From NCBI GenBank assembly GCA_024227995.1, contig CP100467.1, positions 248,001 through 312,000 of the forward strand: a stretch of DNA of 64,000 nt. The letters run 5' to 3'. The notes under the pieces are model-generated. The model saw only the letters and a program-made list of their open reading frames with translations. It made no database searches and was not told where the DNA came from. Positions 34,865 to 43,436 of this stretch are shown piece after piece. Source of the stretch: Halomicrococcus gelatinilyticus (GTDB lineage Archaea > Halobacteriota > Halobacteria > Halobacteriales > Haladaptataceae). Position numbers and translations under genes: made by a program. Position 1 is the stretch's first letter; each line of letters opens with the position of its first letter.

Positions 34865-35287
34865 ATGGCGGCGCTGCGACGTCTGGTCGCGACGCTGCGG
34901 CGCGTGGCGGAGCGGGTGATAGCGCCGCTGCGCCAGGACGAAACCCCCGAGAGCTTCCGGCTCTCGATTCCCGAGGCGCACACCACGACCTACGACGGGA
35001 GCGTCGGCTGGAGCAAGCGGCCGCCCGCCGTCATGGACTGCCCGCGCTGTGGCAGCGAGATACTCCAGCACGATGTCTGGGACGACATCGACTGTCCGCG
35101 CTGCGCGGCCGAGTTCGACTACCGGGAGTTCACCGACCTGGACCTCGTCTCTCTGGTCTGTCCCGTCTGCCGGAGTCGCATGAACCACGGGCAGCGTCAC
35201 CCCGAGCGCCTCGACGTGCCCGAGTGGGCGACCTGCGACGAGTGTCGCTACCACTGGGAGTTCAGACACTCGTTCTCGCAGCGGTGA
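34865..35287 (+). CDS. zinc-ribbon protein, 140 aa
   Basis: Four CxxC knuckles (CPRCGSE, CPRCAAE, CPVCRSR, CDECRYH) lie after a basic amphipathic N-terminus (LRRLVATLRRVAERVIAPLR) and can make two zinc ribbons. Such proteins often bind nucleic acids or proteins. ESFRLSIPEAHTTTYDGSVG precedes the first ribbon. A TATA-like CACTTATCAC lies about 30 bases upstream of the ATG. No precise role is known. Confidence 0.8.
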   Translation: MAALRRLVATLRRVAERVIAPLRQDETPESFRLSIPEAHTTTYDGSVGWSKRPPAVMDCPRCGSEILQHDVWDDIDCPRCAAEFDYREFTDLDLVSLVCPVCRSRMNHGQRHPERLDVPEWATCDECRYHWEFRHSFSQR

Positions 35288-35311
35288 AACTCACGGCTCG
35301 TCGACAGTATC

Positions 35312-35527
35312 ATGTCGGTCGGCGACGATAGCGGAATCGAGCTGACGGGTATGACACAGGTTATCCCAACGGTCCTGGCGGTCGTCGCGGTCGGGTTGAT
35401 GGTCGTCGCACTGCTGGCCATGGCGTCGCAGAACCTCGCGGTGGCGGGGATGTGCTTTCTGAGCGCGAGCCTCGTCATCTACCTCCGGGAGACCAGATTC
35501 CGGAACGACGGGGCGGGTGCCGCGTAG
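35312..35527 (+). CDS. small two-helix membrane protein, 71 aa
   Basis: Hydrophobic helices IPTVLAVVAVGLMVVALLAM and LAVAGMCFLSASLVIYLRET, with a basic end. The ATG at 35312 gives 71 aa; a second in-frame ATG at 35351 (MTQVIPTVLAV) gives 58 aa and may be the true start because a TATA-like GACGATAG lies about 27 bases before it. No function is known. It follows the zinc-ribbon gene by 24 bases. Confidence 0.65.
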   Translation: MSVGDDSGIELTGMTQVIPTVLAVVAVGLMVVALLAMASQNLAVAGMCFLSASLVIYLRETRFRNDGAGAA

Positions 35528-35621
35528 CGGCCGCGACCGCGTTCGGGCGACTGCGGCGGCGCTCCGGTCGAACACTGTCCGCGGCGGTCGATAGGAACAG
35601 GATGCCGGGCGGGGAGGGTGG

Positions 35622-36062
35622 TCAGTCGTCGATGCCCATCCGGGTCGTGACGACCGGAACCTTCGACGTGCGGACCACCTTTTCGGAGGTCCCGCCCAGC
35701 ACCGCGCCGAACTTGCCCCGGTACGCGCTTCCCAGGACGATGGCGTCCACGTCCTCGTCGTCGGCGTAGTCGACTATCTCCTCGGCGGGGGCCCCGGTTC
35801 TGATCGCGGTGTCGCACTCGACGCCCACCTCTGCCGCCATGTCCGCGACCTGACTCGTGACCTCTTCTCCGTACGCGCGGTACTCTTCCCGCAGCGACTC
35901 TTCGTCGTCCCGGACGTACACGGTTCGTGGCACGCCCGGCAGGTCGATGACGTACAGCGCGTCGACCGACGCACCCACCGAAGCGGCGAGCCCTATCCCG
36001 TGTTCGGCTCCTCGTCGCGCCTCGTCGCTCCCGTCGAACGGAATCAGGATGGTGTCGTACAT
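35622..36062 (-). CDS. universal stress protein (UspA family)
   Basis: 146-aa single Usp domain with a standard start (MYDTILIPFDGSDEARRGAE) and the ATP-binding glycine loop VLGSAYRGKFGAVLGGTSEK, G-2x-G-9x-G(S/T)-like. Probably a nucleotide-binding stress or energy-state protein. Monocistronic; a TATA-like CCAAATTTATTTCC lies about 45 bases upstream. Confidence 0.93.
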   Translation of the reverse strand: MYDTILIPFDGSDEARRGAEHGIGLAASVGASVDALYVIDLPGVPRTVYVRDDEESLREEYRAYGEEVTSQVADMAAEVGVECDTAIRTGAPAEEIVDYADDEDVDAIVLGSAYRGKFGAVLGGTSEKVVRTSKVPVVTTRMGIDD

Positions 36063-36405
36063 CTCTGGAAACCTCGAAACACAACCACACGTGAGAGCGG
36101 AAATAAATTTGGGATGCGAGGGGTCCGCCAGGAGTGCCGTCCGAACGCCGCGGCCATCGACCGTCCTACGTCGTGCAGTTTTGCCGCTGCAACGACGGTG
36201 GCCGTTCGCCGGTTACAGCGGCGCTGCCCCGCCCGTCCCACAAAATATCGGGAAAACTACTACTTGTGGAGTGTGCCGACCCCGGGTCGGCGTCCCAGAC
36301 AGTTCTCCCGCACCGGTGGTCCAGGTCGTGTACCGTCCGCGACAGGAGGTGGTTCGGACGGCTCGGCAGCACGTATTTGGGTCGGTCCTCCGTTTGTCGA
36401 ACGGC
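36063..36405. other. intergenic region between uspA and ridA
   Basis: No credible gene. It contains the uspA TATA-like box (36104-36115), a second A+T-rich stretch (CACAAAATATCGGGAAAACT, 36239-36258), a perfect palindrome-like hairpin GCCGACC, CCG, GGTCGGC at 36275-36291, and a TATA-like CGTATTTGG about 33 bases before ridA. Confidence 0.45.
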
Positions 36406-36783
36406 ATGAAGCGGACAGTCAGCACCGACGACGCGGCAGCGGCGGTCGGCGCGTACAGCCAGGCGACGACGAACGGCACGGTCCTGTTCACCGCCGGACA
36501 GCTCCCGCTGACGGCGGACGGGGAACTGCTCGACGACGAACCCGTCGCCGTCCAGGCACGACAGTGTCTGGAGAACGTCGAGGCCATCCTCTCGGCGGAG
36601 GGCCTCGACATGAGCGACGTCCTGAAGGTGACGGTGTACCTCGACGACGTGGACGACTTCGAGGAGATGAACGACACCTACGCTGGCTTCTTCGACGAGG
36701 AGCCGCCGGCCAGGAGTGCGATCGAGGTGGGCGCGGTCCCGAAGGGCGCGGCGGTCGAGATCGAGGCGGTCGCGGCCGTCTAG
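36406..36783 (+). CDS. ridA: RidA family enamine/imine deaminase
   Basis: 125 aa, trimeric YjgF/RidA fold. It hydrolyses the reactive 2-aminoacrylate and 2-aminocrotonate released by PLP dehydratases. The signature blocks GAYSQATTNGTVLFTAGQLP, TVYLDDVDDFEEMNDTYAGF and PPARSAIEVGAVPKGAAVEI are present, and the Arg in PARSAIEV that binds the substrate carboxylate is kept. The gene lies 5 kb from the threonine/serine dehydratase gene it would assist. Its stop shares the bases CTAG with the stop of the formate-tetrahydrofolate ligase gene on the other strand. Confidence 0.95.
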   Translation: MKRTVSTDDAAAAVGAYSQATTNGTVLFTAGQLPLTADGELLDDEPVAVQARQCLENVEAILSAEGLDMSDVLKVTVYLDDVDDFEEMNDTYAGFFDEEPPARSAIEVGAVPKGAAVEIEAVAAV

Positions 36784-38498
36784 AACAGCCCGGAGACGGT
36801 CCCGTCCGGGTCGATGTCCATGTCTGCGGCGGCCGGGTCGGCGGGCAGGCCGGGGAGCGTGAGCACGTCACCCGTGAGCGCAACGAGGAAACCGGCGCCG
36901 GCGGACGGGTAGACCTCCTTGACCTCCAGCGTCCAGCCCTCCGGCGCTCCCTTCTTGCTCGGGTCGTCGCTGAGCGAGTGGAACGTCTTGGACATGCAGA
37001 CCGGCACGTCGTCGTAGCCCAACTCCTCCATGCGCTCGATGTCGTCCTCGGCGTCGCCGTGGTACTCCGCGCCGTCGGCGCCGTACACCTCCGTCGCGAT
37101 GGTCTCGATCTTCTCCTTGATGGAGTCGTCGGCGGAGTAGAGCGGTTCGAACGCCGACTCCTCCTCGGCGGCGTCGGTGAGCTTCTCCGCGAGGTCGATG
37201 CCGCCCTCGCCGCCGTCGCTGAAGACGTTCGACTCGGCGGCGCGGACGCCGAGGTCGTCCTCGCAGTGGTCGAGGACCGCCTGGACCTCCGCGTCCGTGT
37301 CGCCCGGGAAGCGGTTGACGGCCACGACCACCGGGACGCCGAACTTCTGGAGGTTCCGGACGTGCTTGTCGAGGTTCTCGAACCCCTCGCGGACGGCCGC
37401 GACGTCCTCGTCCTCGAGTTCGTCGAGGTCGGCCGGCCACATGTCCTTGCCGTGGTACTTGAGCGCCCGTACCGACGCGACGAGCGTGACGGCGTCGGGC
37501 TCCATGTCGCCGAACCGGCAGACGATGTCCATGAACTTCTCTGCGCCGAGGTCGGAGCCGAACCCGGCCTCGGTGACGAGGTACTCCGAGAGGTGGGCGG
37601 CGACGTCGTCGGCGATGAGCGAGTTGGTGCCGTGGGCGATGTTCGCGAAGGGCCCGCCGTGGACGAACGCGGGCGTCCCCTCGATGGTCTGGACGACGTT
37701 GGGTTTCAGCGCCTCCTTCAGCAGGATGACCACCGCGCCCGTCGCCTCGATGTCGTCGGCCGTGACCGGGTTGCCGTCCTCGTCGTAGGCGACGATGATG
37801 CGGGAGACGCGCTCCTTGAGGTCCTCGATGGAGTCCGCGAGACAGAGGACGGCCATCAGCTCGGAGGCCGCCGTCAGGATGAACCCGTCCTCGCGCGGGA
37901 CGCCGGTGACGTCCCCGCCGAGGCCGACCACCGTCTCCCGCAGCACGCGGTCGTTCATGTCCATCGCGCGCGGCCAGTTGACCCAGTTGACCGCGATGTC
38001 GAGCTCGTTGCCCTGCTTGATGTGGTTGTCCAGCATCGTCGAGATGAGGTTGTGCGCCGACGTGAGCGCGTGCAGGTCGCCCGTGAAGTGCAGGTTGATG
38101 TCCTCCATCGGGAGTACCTGCGAGTAGCCCCCGCCCGCAGCGCCGCCCTTCACGCCGAACACCGGGCCGAGCGACGGCTCGCGGATGGCCACCAGGGCGT
38201 CCTTGCCGATCTGGTTGAACGCCTGGCCGAGCCCGACCGTCGTCACGGTCTTGCCCTCGCCCATCGGCGTCGGGGTCATCCCCGTCACGAGGACGAGCTT
38301 CCCGTCGTCGTCGTGCTCCTCGCGGATGCGCTCGGTGGCGTCGAGTTTCACCTTCGCCTTGTAGTCGCCGTTGAGCTCGAGGTCCTCCTCCCCGAGGCCG
38401 AACGGTTCGACCACGTCGGTAATCGGTGCCTTCTCGACGGACTGTGCGATCTCGTAGTCGGTCGGCATCGACTGCCCACTCTCGTCTGGCGGTGACAT
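36780..38498 (-). CDS. fhs: formate-tetrahydrofolate ligase
   Basis: 572 aa. Reversibly makes 10-formyl-tetrahydrofolate from formate, ATP and tetrahydrofolate. The P-loop TPTPMGEGKTVTTVGLGQ is at about 75-92, followed by REPSLGPVFGVKGGAAGGGY, DINLHFTGDLHALTSAHNLI, EGTPAFVHGGPFANIAHG and VTEAGFGSDLGAEKFMDI. The length is near the bacterial norm of about 555. Run in reverse it could save ATP while releasing formate from demethylation; that fits the formate-dehydrogenase-like cluster downstream. Divergent neighbours do not share its promoter. Archaeal Fhs is probably a bacterial acquisition, as known for haloarchaeal folate genes. Confidence 0.95.
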   Translation of the reverse strand: MSPPDESGQSMPTDYEIAQSVEKAPITDVVEPFGLGEEDLELNGDYKAKVKLDATERIREEHDDDGKLVLVTGMTPTPMGEGKTVTTVGLGQAFNQIGKDALVAIREPSLGPVFGVKGGAAGGGYSQVLPMEDINLHFTGDLHALTSAHNLISTMLDNHIKQGNELDIAVNWVNWPRAMDMNDRVLRETVVGLGGDVTGVPREDGFILTAASELMAVLCLADSIEDLKERVSRIIVAYDEDGNPVTADDIEATGAVVILLKEALKPNVVQTIEGTPAFVHGGPFANIAHGTNSLIADDVAAHLSEYLVTEAGFGSDLGAEKFMDIVCRFGDMEPDAVTLVASVRALKYHGKDMWPADLDELEDEDVAAVREGFENLDKHVRNLQKFGVPVVVAVNRFPGDTDAEVQAVLDHCEDDLGVRAAESNVFSDGGEGGIDLAEKLTDAAEEESAFEPLYSADDSIKEKIETIATEVYGADGAEYHGDAEDDIERMEELGYDDVPVCMSKTFHSLSDDPSKKGAPEGWTLEVKEVYPSAGAGFLVALTGDVLTLPGLPADPAAADMDIDPDGTVSGLF

Positions 38499-38757
38499 GT
38501 TCGGTGCAACAGTCGCCGCGACGCTGTTTCAATGTTAGCGTACCTATAGTTTCTCGAATACGACGTGTTTCCGAGGGGAGGACCTATCCCGGCGGTGACC
38601 GTCGCAGCAGCGACGACGGCGACGCTGGCAGTGGAATCGCCGACCGCCTCGCCGCGGTCGTGGAAGGGACGTCCCCTCGCAATGGCCCTGCTGTGCAGCC
38701 GTGCGTCACGCCCAGATGGTCAAAAGTCTTACCTGACGAGGTTCGACGGGCCTCGCG

Positions 38758-40227
38758 TCAGTCCGCTTCGGACCGACGCTTCTCGACGTACGACGCGAGT
38801 TCGCGTTCGACGTCGGCGTCGAGGCGCGGGCGCTCGTACTCGGCGAGCAGTTGCTGGACCCGTTCGTGTGCCATCTCGTACGCGGACTTGGTGCCGTCGT
38901 CCGCCCAGTCGTCGTGGGCGCGCTTGTCGGCGACCGACGGCCGGTAGAACGACGACCTGGCGCGTTCGCGCGTGCGAGATTCGCTGAGGAAGTGGCCGGC
39001 CGACCCGACCTCGGCCATCAGCTCCATCGGGAAGCTCTCCCCGTCGATCGGGAAGCCGTCCCGGAACCGGTCGAGGTACCGCAGTCCCTCGCAGTCGAGG
39101 ACGAACTTCTCCGTCGATATCGTCGAGTACGACTCGAGGATGCCGGCAGAGTGGAGGACGTAGTCGACGCCGCTGAACTCGGTGACGGCCTGGACGAGCA
39201 TCGACTCGAAGCCGCCCTGGTAGTCGACCGCCTTCGAGTCCGAGAGCGCGCCGCCGCCCCGCGACGGCAGGCCGTAGTAGCGGCCCATCTGCCCGGCCAG
39301 CGCCGCGAACAGCGCCGACTCGGGACTGCCGACCGACAGCGACCCGTACCGGACGTCGATGTTCGAGGAGGGGACGCCGTAGACGACCGGCGTGCCCGGG
39401 TTGACGAGCTGGGCGAGCGTGATGCCGACCAGGTTCTCCGCGTTGGCCTGGGCCATCGACGCGGCGAGCGACGCCGGCCCGGACGCGCCGGCCATCGTCA
39501 GCGACGAGACGACCAGCGGCTGGCCGTGCTCCGCGTAGGTCAGCAGCCCGCCCAGCATCTCCGTGTCGATGCACCGCGGCGGCACCGTGTTGATGAGCCC
39601 CGCGACGTACGGCCGGGAGAGGTCGCGGTCGCCCACCGCGATGGCGACCATGTCCATGCAGGTCCGGGCGCGCCGCTCGCCGTGGGTCGGCCCCATGACC
39701 GGCTGGTCGGTGAGCGCGAGCGACCGCTCCAGCAGTTCGACGTGCCTGGCCGACTGCTCGACGTCGACCGGGTCGCAGACGTCGTAGCCCGTGCACGTGA
39801 TGACGTCCTCGACCTGGGAGAGCTTCAGGAGGTCATCGTAGTCCGACAGCCGCGACCGCCGCCGCCCGCCGGTGAACGTGCGGACGTTCGACGGACCGTA
39901 CCCCGGCGCCCGGACCGTCGGCCCGTCACCGCCGACGACGACGTCCCTGTCGGGGTTCCGGGCGTGGAGCGTGAACTGGGCGGGTGCCATCTCGACGCGC
40001 TCCTCGACGAGGCCGCGGGGCACCGTCACCACGTTGTCGTCGCCGACCGTCGCGCCGTGCGTCGCGAACAGTTCGCGGGCCCGCTCGTGGTTCAACTGGA
40101 TACCGACCTCCTCGACGATGTGCATCGACGCGTCGTGGATGGCCGCAACCCCCTCCGCGTCCAGTCTGTCGAGGTAGGGGACCGCTTTCGTCTCCGTATC
40201 GAAATGTTCCACGCCCGCCACGTTCAC
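38758..40227 (-). CDS. MttB-family methyltransferase without pyrrolysine
   Basis: 489 aa TIM-barrel methyltransferase of the trimethylamine methyltransferase family. Segments FTGGRRRSRLSDYDDLLKLS, TCTGYDVCDPVDVEQSARHV, INTVPPRCIDTEMLGGLLTY, SSLTMAGASGPASLAASMAQ and GSLSVGSPESALFAALAGQM fit the family. There is no in-frame UAG, so it belongs to the non-pyrrolysine branch that includes glycine betaine methyltransferase MtgB. Those enzymes pass a methyl to a corrinoid protein, but no corrinoid protein or reactivase gene is in the window. The substrate is inferred as a quaternary amine from the nearby BCCT transporter. Starts GTG 40227 or GTG 40221; the TATA-like box near 40247 fits 40221. Confidence 0.88.
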   Translation of the reverse strand: MNVAGVEHFDTETKAVPYLDRLDAEGVAAIHDASMHIVEEVGIQLNHERARELFATHGATVGDDNVVTVPRGLVEERVEMAPAQFTLHARNPDRDVVVGGDGPTVRAPGYGPSNVRTFTGGRRRSRLSDYDDLLKLSQVEDVITCTGYDVCDPVDVEQSARHVELLERSLALTDQPVMGPTHGERRARTCMDMVAIAVGDRDLSRPYVAGLINTVPPRCIDTEMLGGLLTYAEHGQPLVVSSLTMAGASGPASLAASMAQANAENLVGITLAQLVNPGTPVVYGVPSSNIDVRYGSLSVGSPESALFAALAGQMGRYYGLPSRGGGALSDSKAVDYQGGFESMLVQAVTEFSGVDYVLHSAGILESYSTISTEKFVLDCEGLRYLDRFRDGFPIDGESFPMELMAEVGSAGHFLSESRTRERARSSFYRPSVADKRAHDDWADDGTKSAYEMAHERVQQLLAEYERPRLDADVERELASYVEKRRSEAD

Positions 40228-40457
40228 CCAGACGTCTCATAAGGGTTTGCGCGCCTGGAGGTGTCGTCGTTCGCCGTCGTCCTCGCAGAATGCCGGTGTA
40301 CGCGGGCCGTGGAGCCTCTCTGTGCTGCCGGCACGTTCGACGGACGCGCCGACCTCGCGACCGTCGTCCGACTTCGACGTGCACCGGAGCTGACTGGTTG
40401 TGGTTCGCCCCGACCGAGCGGTGGGACTTTTTTCCGTCCGCTTCGAAGTGGTGTGCC

Positions 40458-42956
40458 ATGGAGTACCACGAGGCGGTGAACCGGCTGGAACGACTGCAGC
40501 GGCTGCGACCCAAGCTGGGAACGGAGACGACCGCCGCGATGCTCGGGCACCTCGACGACCCCCACGAGTCAGTGACCGCCGTCCAGGTCGCCGGCTCGAA
40601 CGGGAAGGGGAGCACGGCGCGGACGCTCGCGCGCATCCTCCGCGAAGCGGGTCACGACGTCGGGCTCTACACCTCGCCGGACCTCAACGACGTCCGCGAG
40701 CGCGTCCGGGTCGGCGGGCGGAAGATTCCGAAGGCCGAGGTCGTGCGCTTCGTCGAGGCGACCTGGCCATACGTCGTCGACCGGTCCGTCGAGGGGGACC
40801 CGCCGACGTTCTTCGAGGCGCTGACGGTCATGGCGCTCTGGCACTTCGGCCGGAAGGACGTCGACGTCGCGGTGCTGGAGGTCGGCATCGGCGGGAAGTA
40901 CGACGCGACGAGCGTGGTCGACCCCGCGGCGGCCGCGGTCACGAACGTGAGCCTCGAACACACCGACATCATCGGGTCGACGGTCGAGGAGATCGCCCGC
41001 GACAAGTGCACCGTCGCCCCCGCGGACGCGCCGCTCGTGACCGGCGCGACCGGGACCGCGCTCCGGACCATCCGCGAGGAGACGCCCGTCGTGACCGTCG
41101 GCGGCGAGCGCGACGACGACGCGGCGGCGGACGACCGCGACGTGGAGTCGTCCGGCAGCGCGGCCGCCGGACCGCCGGCGCACGCCGACGTCGTGACGAC
41201 CGAGACGGGGATGGTGTCGCGGACGGAGTCGTCGGTGTCCATCGTGGGTGACGGTTGGGAGGTCCAGACCCGGACGTCGCTGCTCGGCCAGCATCAGGCG
41301 GAAAACGCGGCCATCGCGGCGACGCTCGCGAGACAGGTCGCCGGCGCGACGCCGGAGGACGTCGCTGCCGGCATCCGAAACGTCTCCTGGCCCGGCCGGT
41401 TCGAGGTGATGGACGACGACCCGCTCGTCGTCCTCGACGGCGCGCACAACCCCGACGCCTGCTCGAAGCTCGCAGCGCTCCTCTTGCGCTACGACTACGA
41501 CGACCTCCACGTCGTCTTCGGCGCGATGCGCGACAAGGACCACGCGGCGATGCGCGACGCGCTCCCCCGCGTCGACCGACTGTACCTGGGCGAACCCGCG
41601 GTCGACCGCGCGCAGGGGACGGACACGCTCCGGGCCGTGTTCGAACGGGGTAGCGACGCCGCCGTGGAGACGTTCGGGTCGGTGCCCGACGCGCTCGAAC
41701 GGGCGCTCTGGCAGGCCGACGAGTCCGACTGCGTCCTCGTCACCGGGTCGCTGTACACCGTCGCGGAGGCGCGCGACCGGTGGACGCGGACGCCGCGGGT
41801 CGTGAACACTGCCGACCCCGAGCGCGCCCGTGCGGTCACGTCGAGCGCCGACGTCCCGGAAGCGACGCGCCGGGCGACCGCCGACCGCATGGTCGACCGG
41901 ACGGTCAGGTTCCACGCCCGCAGCGCCGTCGCCGCGACGCTGAAGGAGGAGATGCTGTCGCTGGGCGGCACCTGTGTCGTCTCCGGCGTCGAGCACGCGA
42001 GCCAGCACGTCGAGGTGGTGCTCTCGGGGACGCGCGACCAGTTCGTCGACCTCGTCCGGGAGTTCAGCGGGCGAGCGGGCGAGAAGCGACGCCTCGCAGA
42101 GCAGGTGAACGACGCGCTCGGCATCGGCGTCGACGCTCCCGACGGCGACCACCCGTGGACGGACGGCACCGCCGTCATGGGCATCCTGAACGTGACGCCG
42201 GACTCCTTCCACGACGGTGGCGCGTACGACGCGACGGCCGACGCCGTCGCGCGGGCCCGGGAGATGGTCGCGGCAGGTGCGGACGTCGTGGACGTCGGCG
42301 GGGAGTCCACGCGACCGGGGGCCGACCCGGTCGCCGCCGACGTCGAAATCGAGCGCGTCGTTCCCGTGCTCGAACGGCTGACGGACCTCGACGCGACCAT
42401 CTCCGTCGACACGCGGAAGCCGTCCGTCGCGTCGGCGGCGCTCGACGCCGGTGCGGACATGGTCAACGACGTCGCGGGTCTCGCCGACGCCTCGATGCGC
42501 CGCGTCGTCGCCGACCACGACGTCCCGGCCGTCTGCATGCACAGTCTCTCCGCACCGGTCGACCCCGACACCAGCTACGAGTACGGCGACGTCGTCTCGG
42601 ACGTGCTGGACGACCTGACCGAGCGCGTCCTGCTCGCCGAGCGGGCCGGCATCGACCGCTCGCAGTTGATCGTCGACCCCGGTCTCGGGTTCGGCAAGCG
42701 TCCCGGGGAGAGCTTCGCCCTGCTCGACCGCCTGGCCGAGTTCGAGGCCCTGGGAACGCCCGTCATGGTCGGCCACTCCCACAAGTCGATGTTCGAGCGA
42801 GTGGCGAGCGACCCCGACGACAGGTTCGCTCCCACCGTGGCGGCCACGGCGCTGGCGGCCGAGCGCGGGGCCGACGTCGTCCGCGTCCACGACGTCGCGG
42901 CGAACGCCGCGGCCGTCAGGACCGCCGAGCGAACGGTGGGCGACCGGGAGCGCTGA
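40458..42956 (+). CDS. folCP: dihydrofolate synthase - dihydropteroate synthase fusion
   Basis: 832 aa with two enzymes of folate synthesis. Residues 1-430 are FolC: P-loop VAGSNGKGSTARTLARIL (about 44-61), LEVGIGGKYDATSVVDPAAA and VVLDGAHNPDACSKLAALL. A middle segment (about 470-560) resembles an ACT/thiamine-phosphate-like linker. Residues 570-832 are FolP: MGILNVTPDSFHDGGAYDAT, VDVGGESTRPGADPVAADVE, SVDTRKPSVASAALDAGADM, NDVAGLAD and GLGFGKRPGESFALLDRL. The enzyme joins p-aminobenzoate to pterin and adds glutamate. Haloarchaea are known to carry this fused gene. The ATG at 40458 follows a TATA-like stretch of Ts. Confidence 0.95.
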   Translation: MEYHEAVNRLERLQRLRPKLGTETTAAMLGHLDDPHESVTAVQVAGSNGKGSTARTLARILREAGHDVGLYTSPDLNDVRERVRVGGRKIPKAEVVRFVEATWPYVVDRSVEGDPPTFFEALTVMALWHFGRKDVDVAVLEVGIGGKYDATSVVDPAAAAVTNVSLEHTDIIGSTVEEIARDKCTVAPADAPLVTGATGTALRTIREETPVVTVGGERDDDAAADDRDVESSGSAAAGPPAHADVVTTETGMVSRTESSVSIVGDGWEVQTRTSLLGQHQAENAAIAATLARQVAGATPEDVAAGIRNVSWPGRFEVMDDDPLVVLDGAHNPDACSKLAALLLRYDYDDLHVVFGAMRDKDHAAMRDALPRVDRLYLGEPAVDRAQGTDTLRAVFERGSDAAVETFGSVPDALERALWQADESDCVLVTGSLYTVAEARDRWTRTPRVVNTADPERARAVTSSADVPEATRRATADRMVDRTVRFHARSAVAATLKEEMLSLGGTCVVSGVEHASQHVEVVLSGTRDQFVDLVREFSGRAGEKRRLAEQVNDALGIGVDAPDGDHPWTDGTAVMGILNVTPDSFHDGGAYDATADAVARAREMVAAGADVVDVGGESTRPGADPVAADVEIERVVPVLERLTDLDATISVDTRKPSVASAALDAGADMVNDVAGLADASMRRVVADHDVPAVCMHSLSAPVDPDTSYEYGDVVSDVLDDLTERVLLAERAGIDRSQLIVDPGLGFGKRPGESFALLDRLAEFEALGTPVMVGHSHKSMFERVASDPDDRFAPTVAATALAAERGADVVRVHDVAANAAAVRTAERTVGDRER

Positions 42957-43319
42957 CGGTCGTCAACCCTGTACCACTGTCGACCCTTCCCGCTGTCGTT
43001 CCTGCTCGTTGCTGTCCGTGGTCGTCGCGCTGTCGCTCGTTCCCTCTCCCGTGCTCCAGCGTCGGCACCGTCTCCGAGCCGGTTCGAAACATAATATGTA
43101 ATCTCGATTATGGACTGTGGAGCGGTCGCCTCGTCGCCTCTACTCCGGTGAGGGTTCTGGTCGCTGGCGGAGAACTCTCTCGCGTTTCGCCAGACCCTGA
43201 AATCGGCCGGAGAACGCGGTACTGCTGTCGAACGCGGCGGTCCGGGGCGACGCCGTCGAGCGGCGCAGTTCGGGGCCGCCGTCGCTCGTCCTGTAACGGA
43301 ACTGTCTGGTATGCCGTCA
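42957..43319. other. intergenic region before the dimethylglycine dehydrogenase unit
   Basis: About 360 bases with no convincing gene on either strand. An A+T-rich block AAACATAATATGTAATCTCG (43088-43107) looks like a promoter. The following open frame of 13 codons (MDCGAVASSPLLR, from 43110) stops at 43151 and is too short to call. The rest is ordinary G+C sequence. Confidence 0.45.
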
Positions 43320-43327
43320 TTTATTAT
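43320..43327 (+). promoter_or_regulatory. TATA-like box for the leader ORF/dimethylglycine dehydrogenase
   Basis: TTTATTAT lies about 32 bases before ATG 43356, so the transcript probably begins at or near the leader ORF. Confidence 0.5.
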
Positions 43328-43355
43328 CGTGCCAATCGACCTCAAGGAAACGAGC

Positions 43356-43436
43356 ATGCAACTGACAGGTAACACGGTCGGAACTGGCATCGAGGACCGG
43401 AAACCGCGCGTCTGGGGCGTGGTGAGTCGCCGATGA
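43356..43436 (+). CDS. 26-aa coupled leader peptide
   Basis: ATG 43356 encodes MQLTGNTVGTGIEDRKPRVW followed by GVVSRR and stops at TGA 43434-43436, overlapping the start of the dimethylglycine dehydrogenase-like gene (ATGA). A TATA-like box is correctly spaced before the peptide and not before the large gene. This arrangement suggests that ribosomes first translate the leader, then the enzyme. No sequence similarity to the other two leaders is obvious. Confidence 0.45.
   Translation: MQLTGNTVGTGIEDRKPRVWGVVSRR

Noticed and set aside
38758-40227. Possible pyrrolysine (UAG) codon in the MttB-family gene
   Set aside because: The 489-codon frame has no internal stop of any kind.
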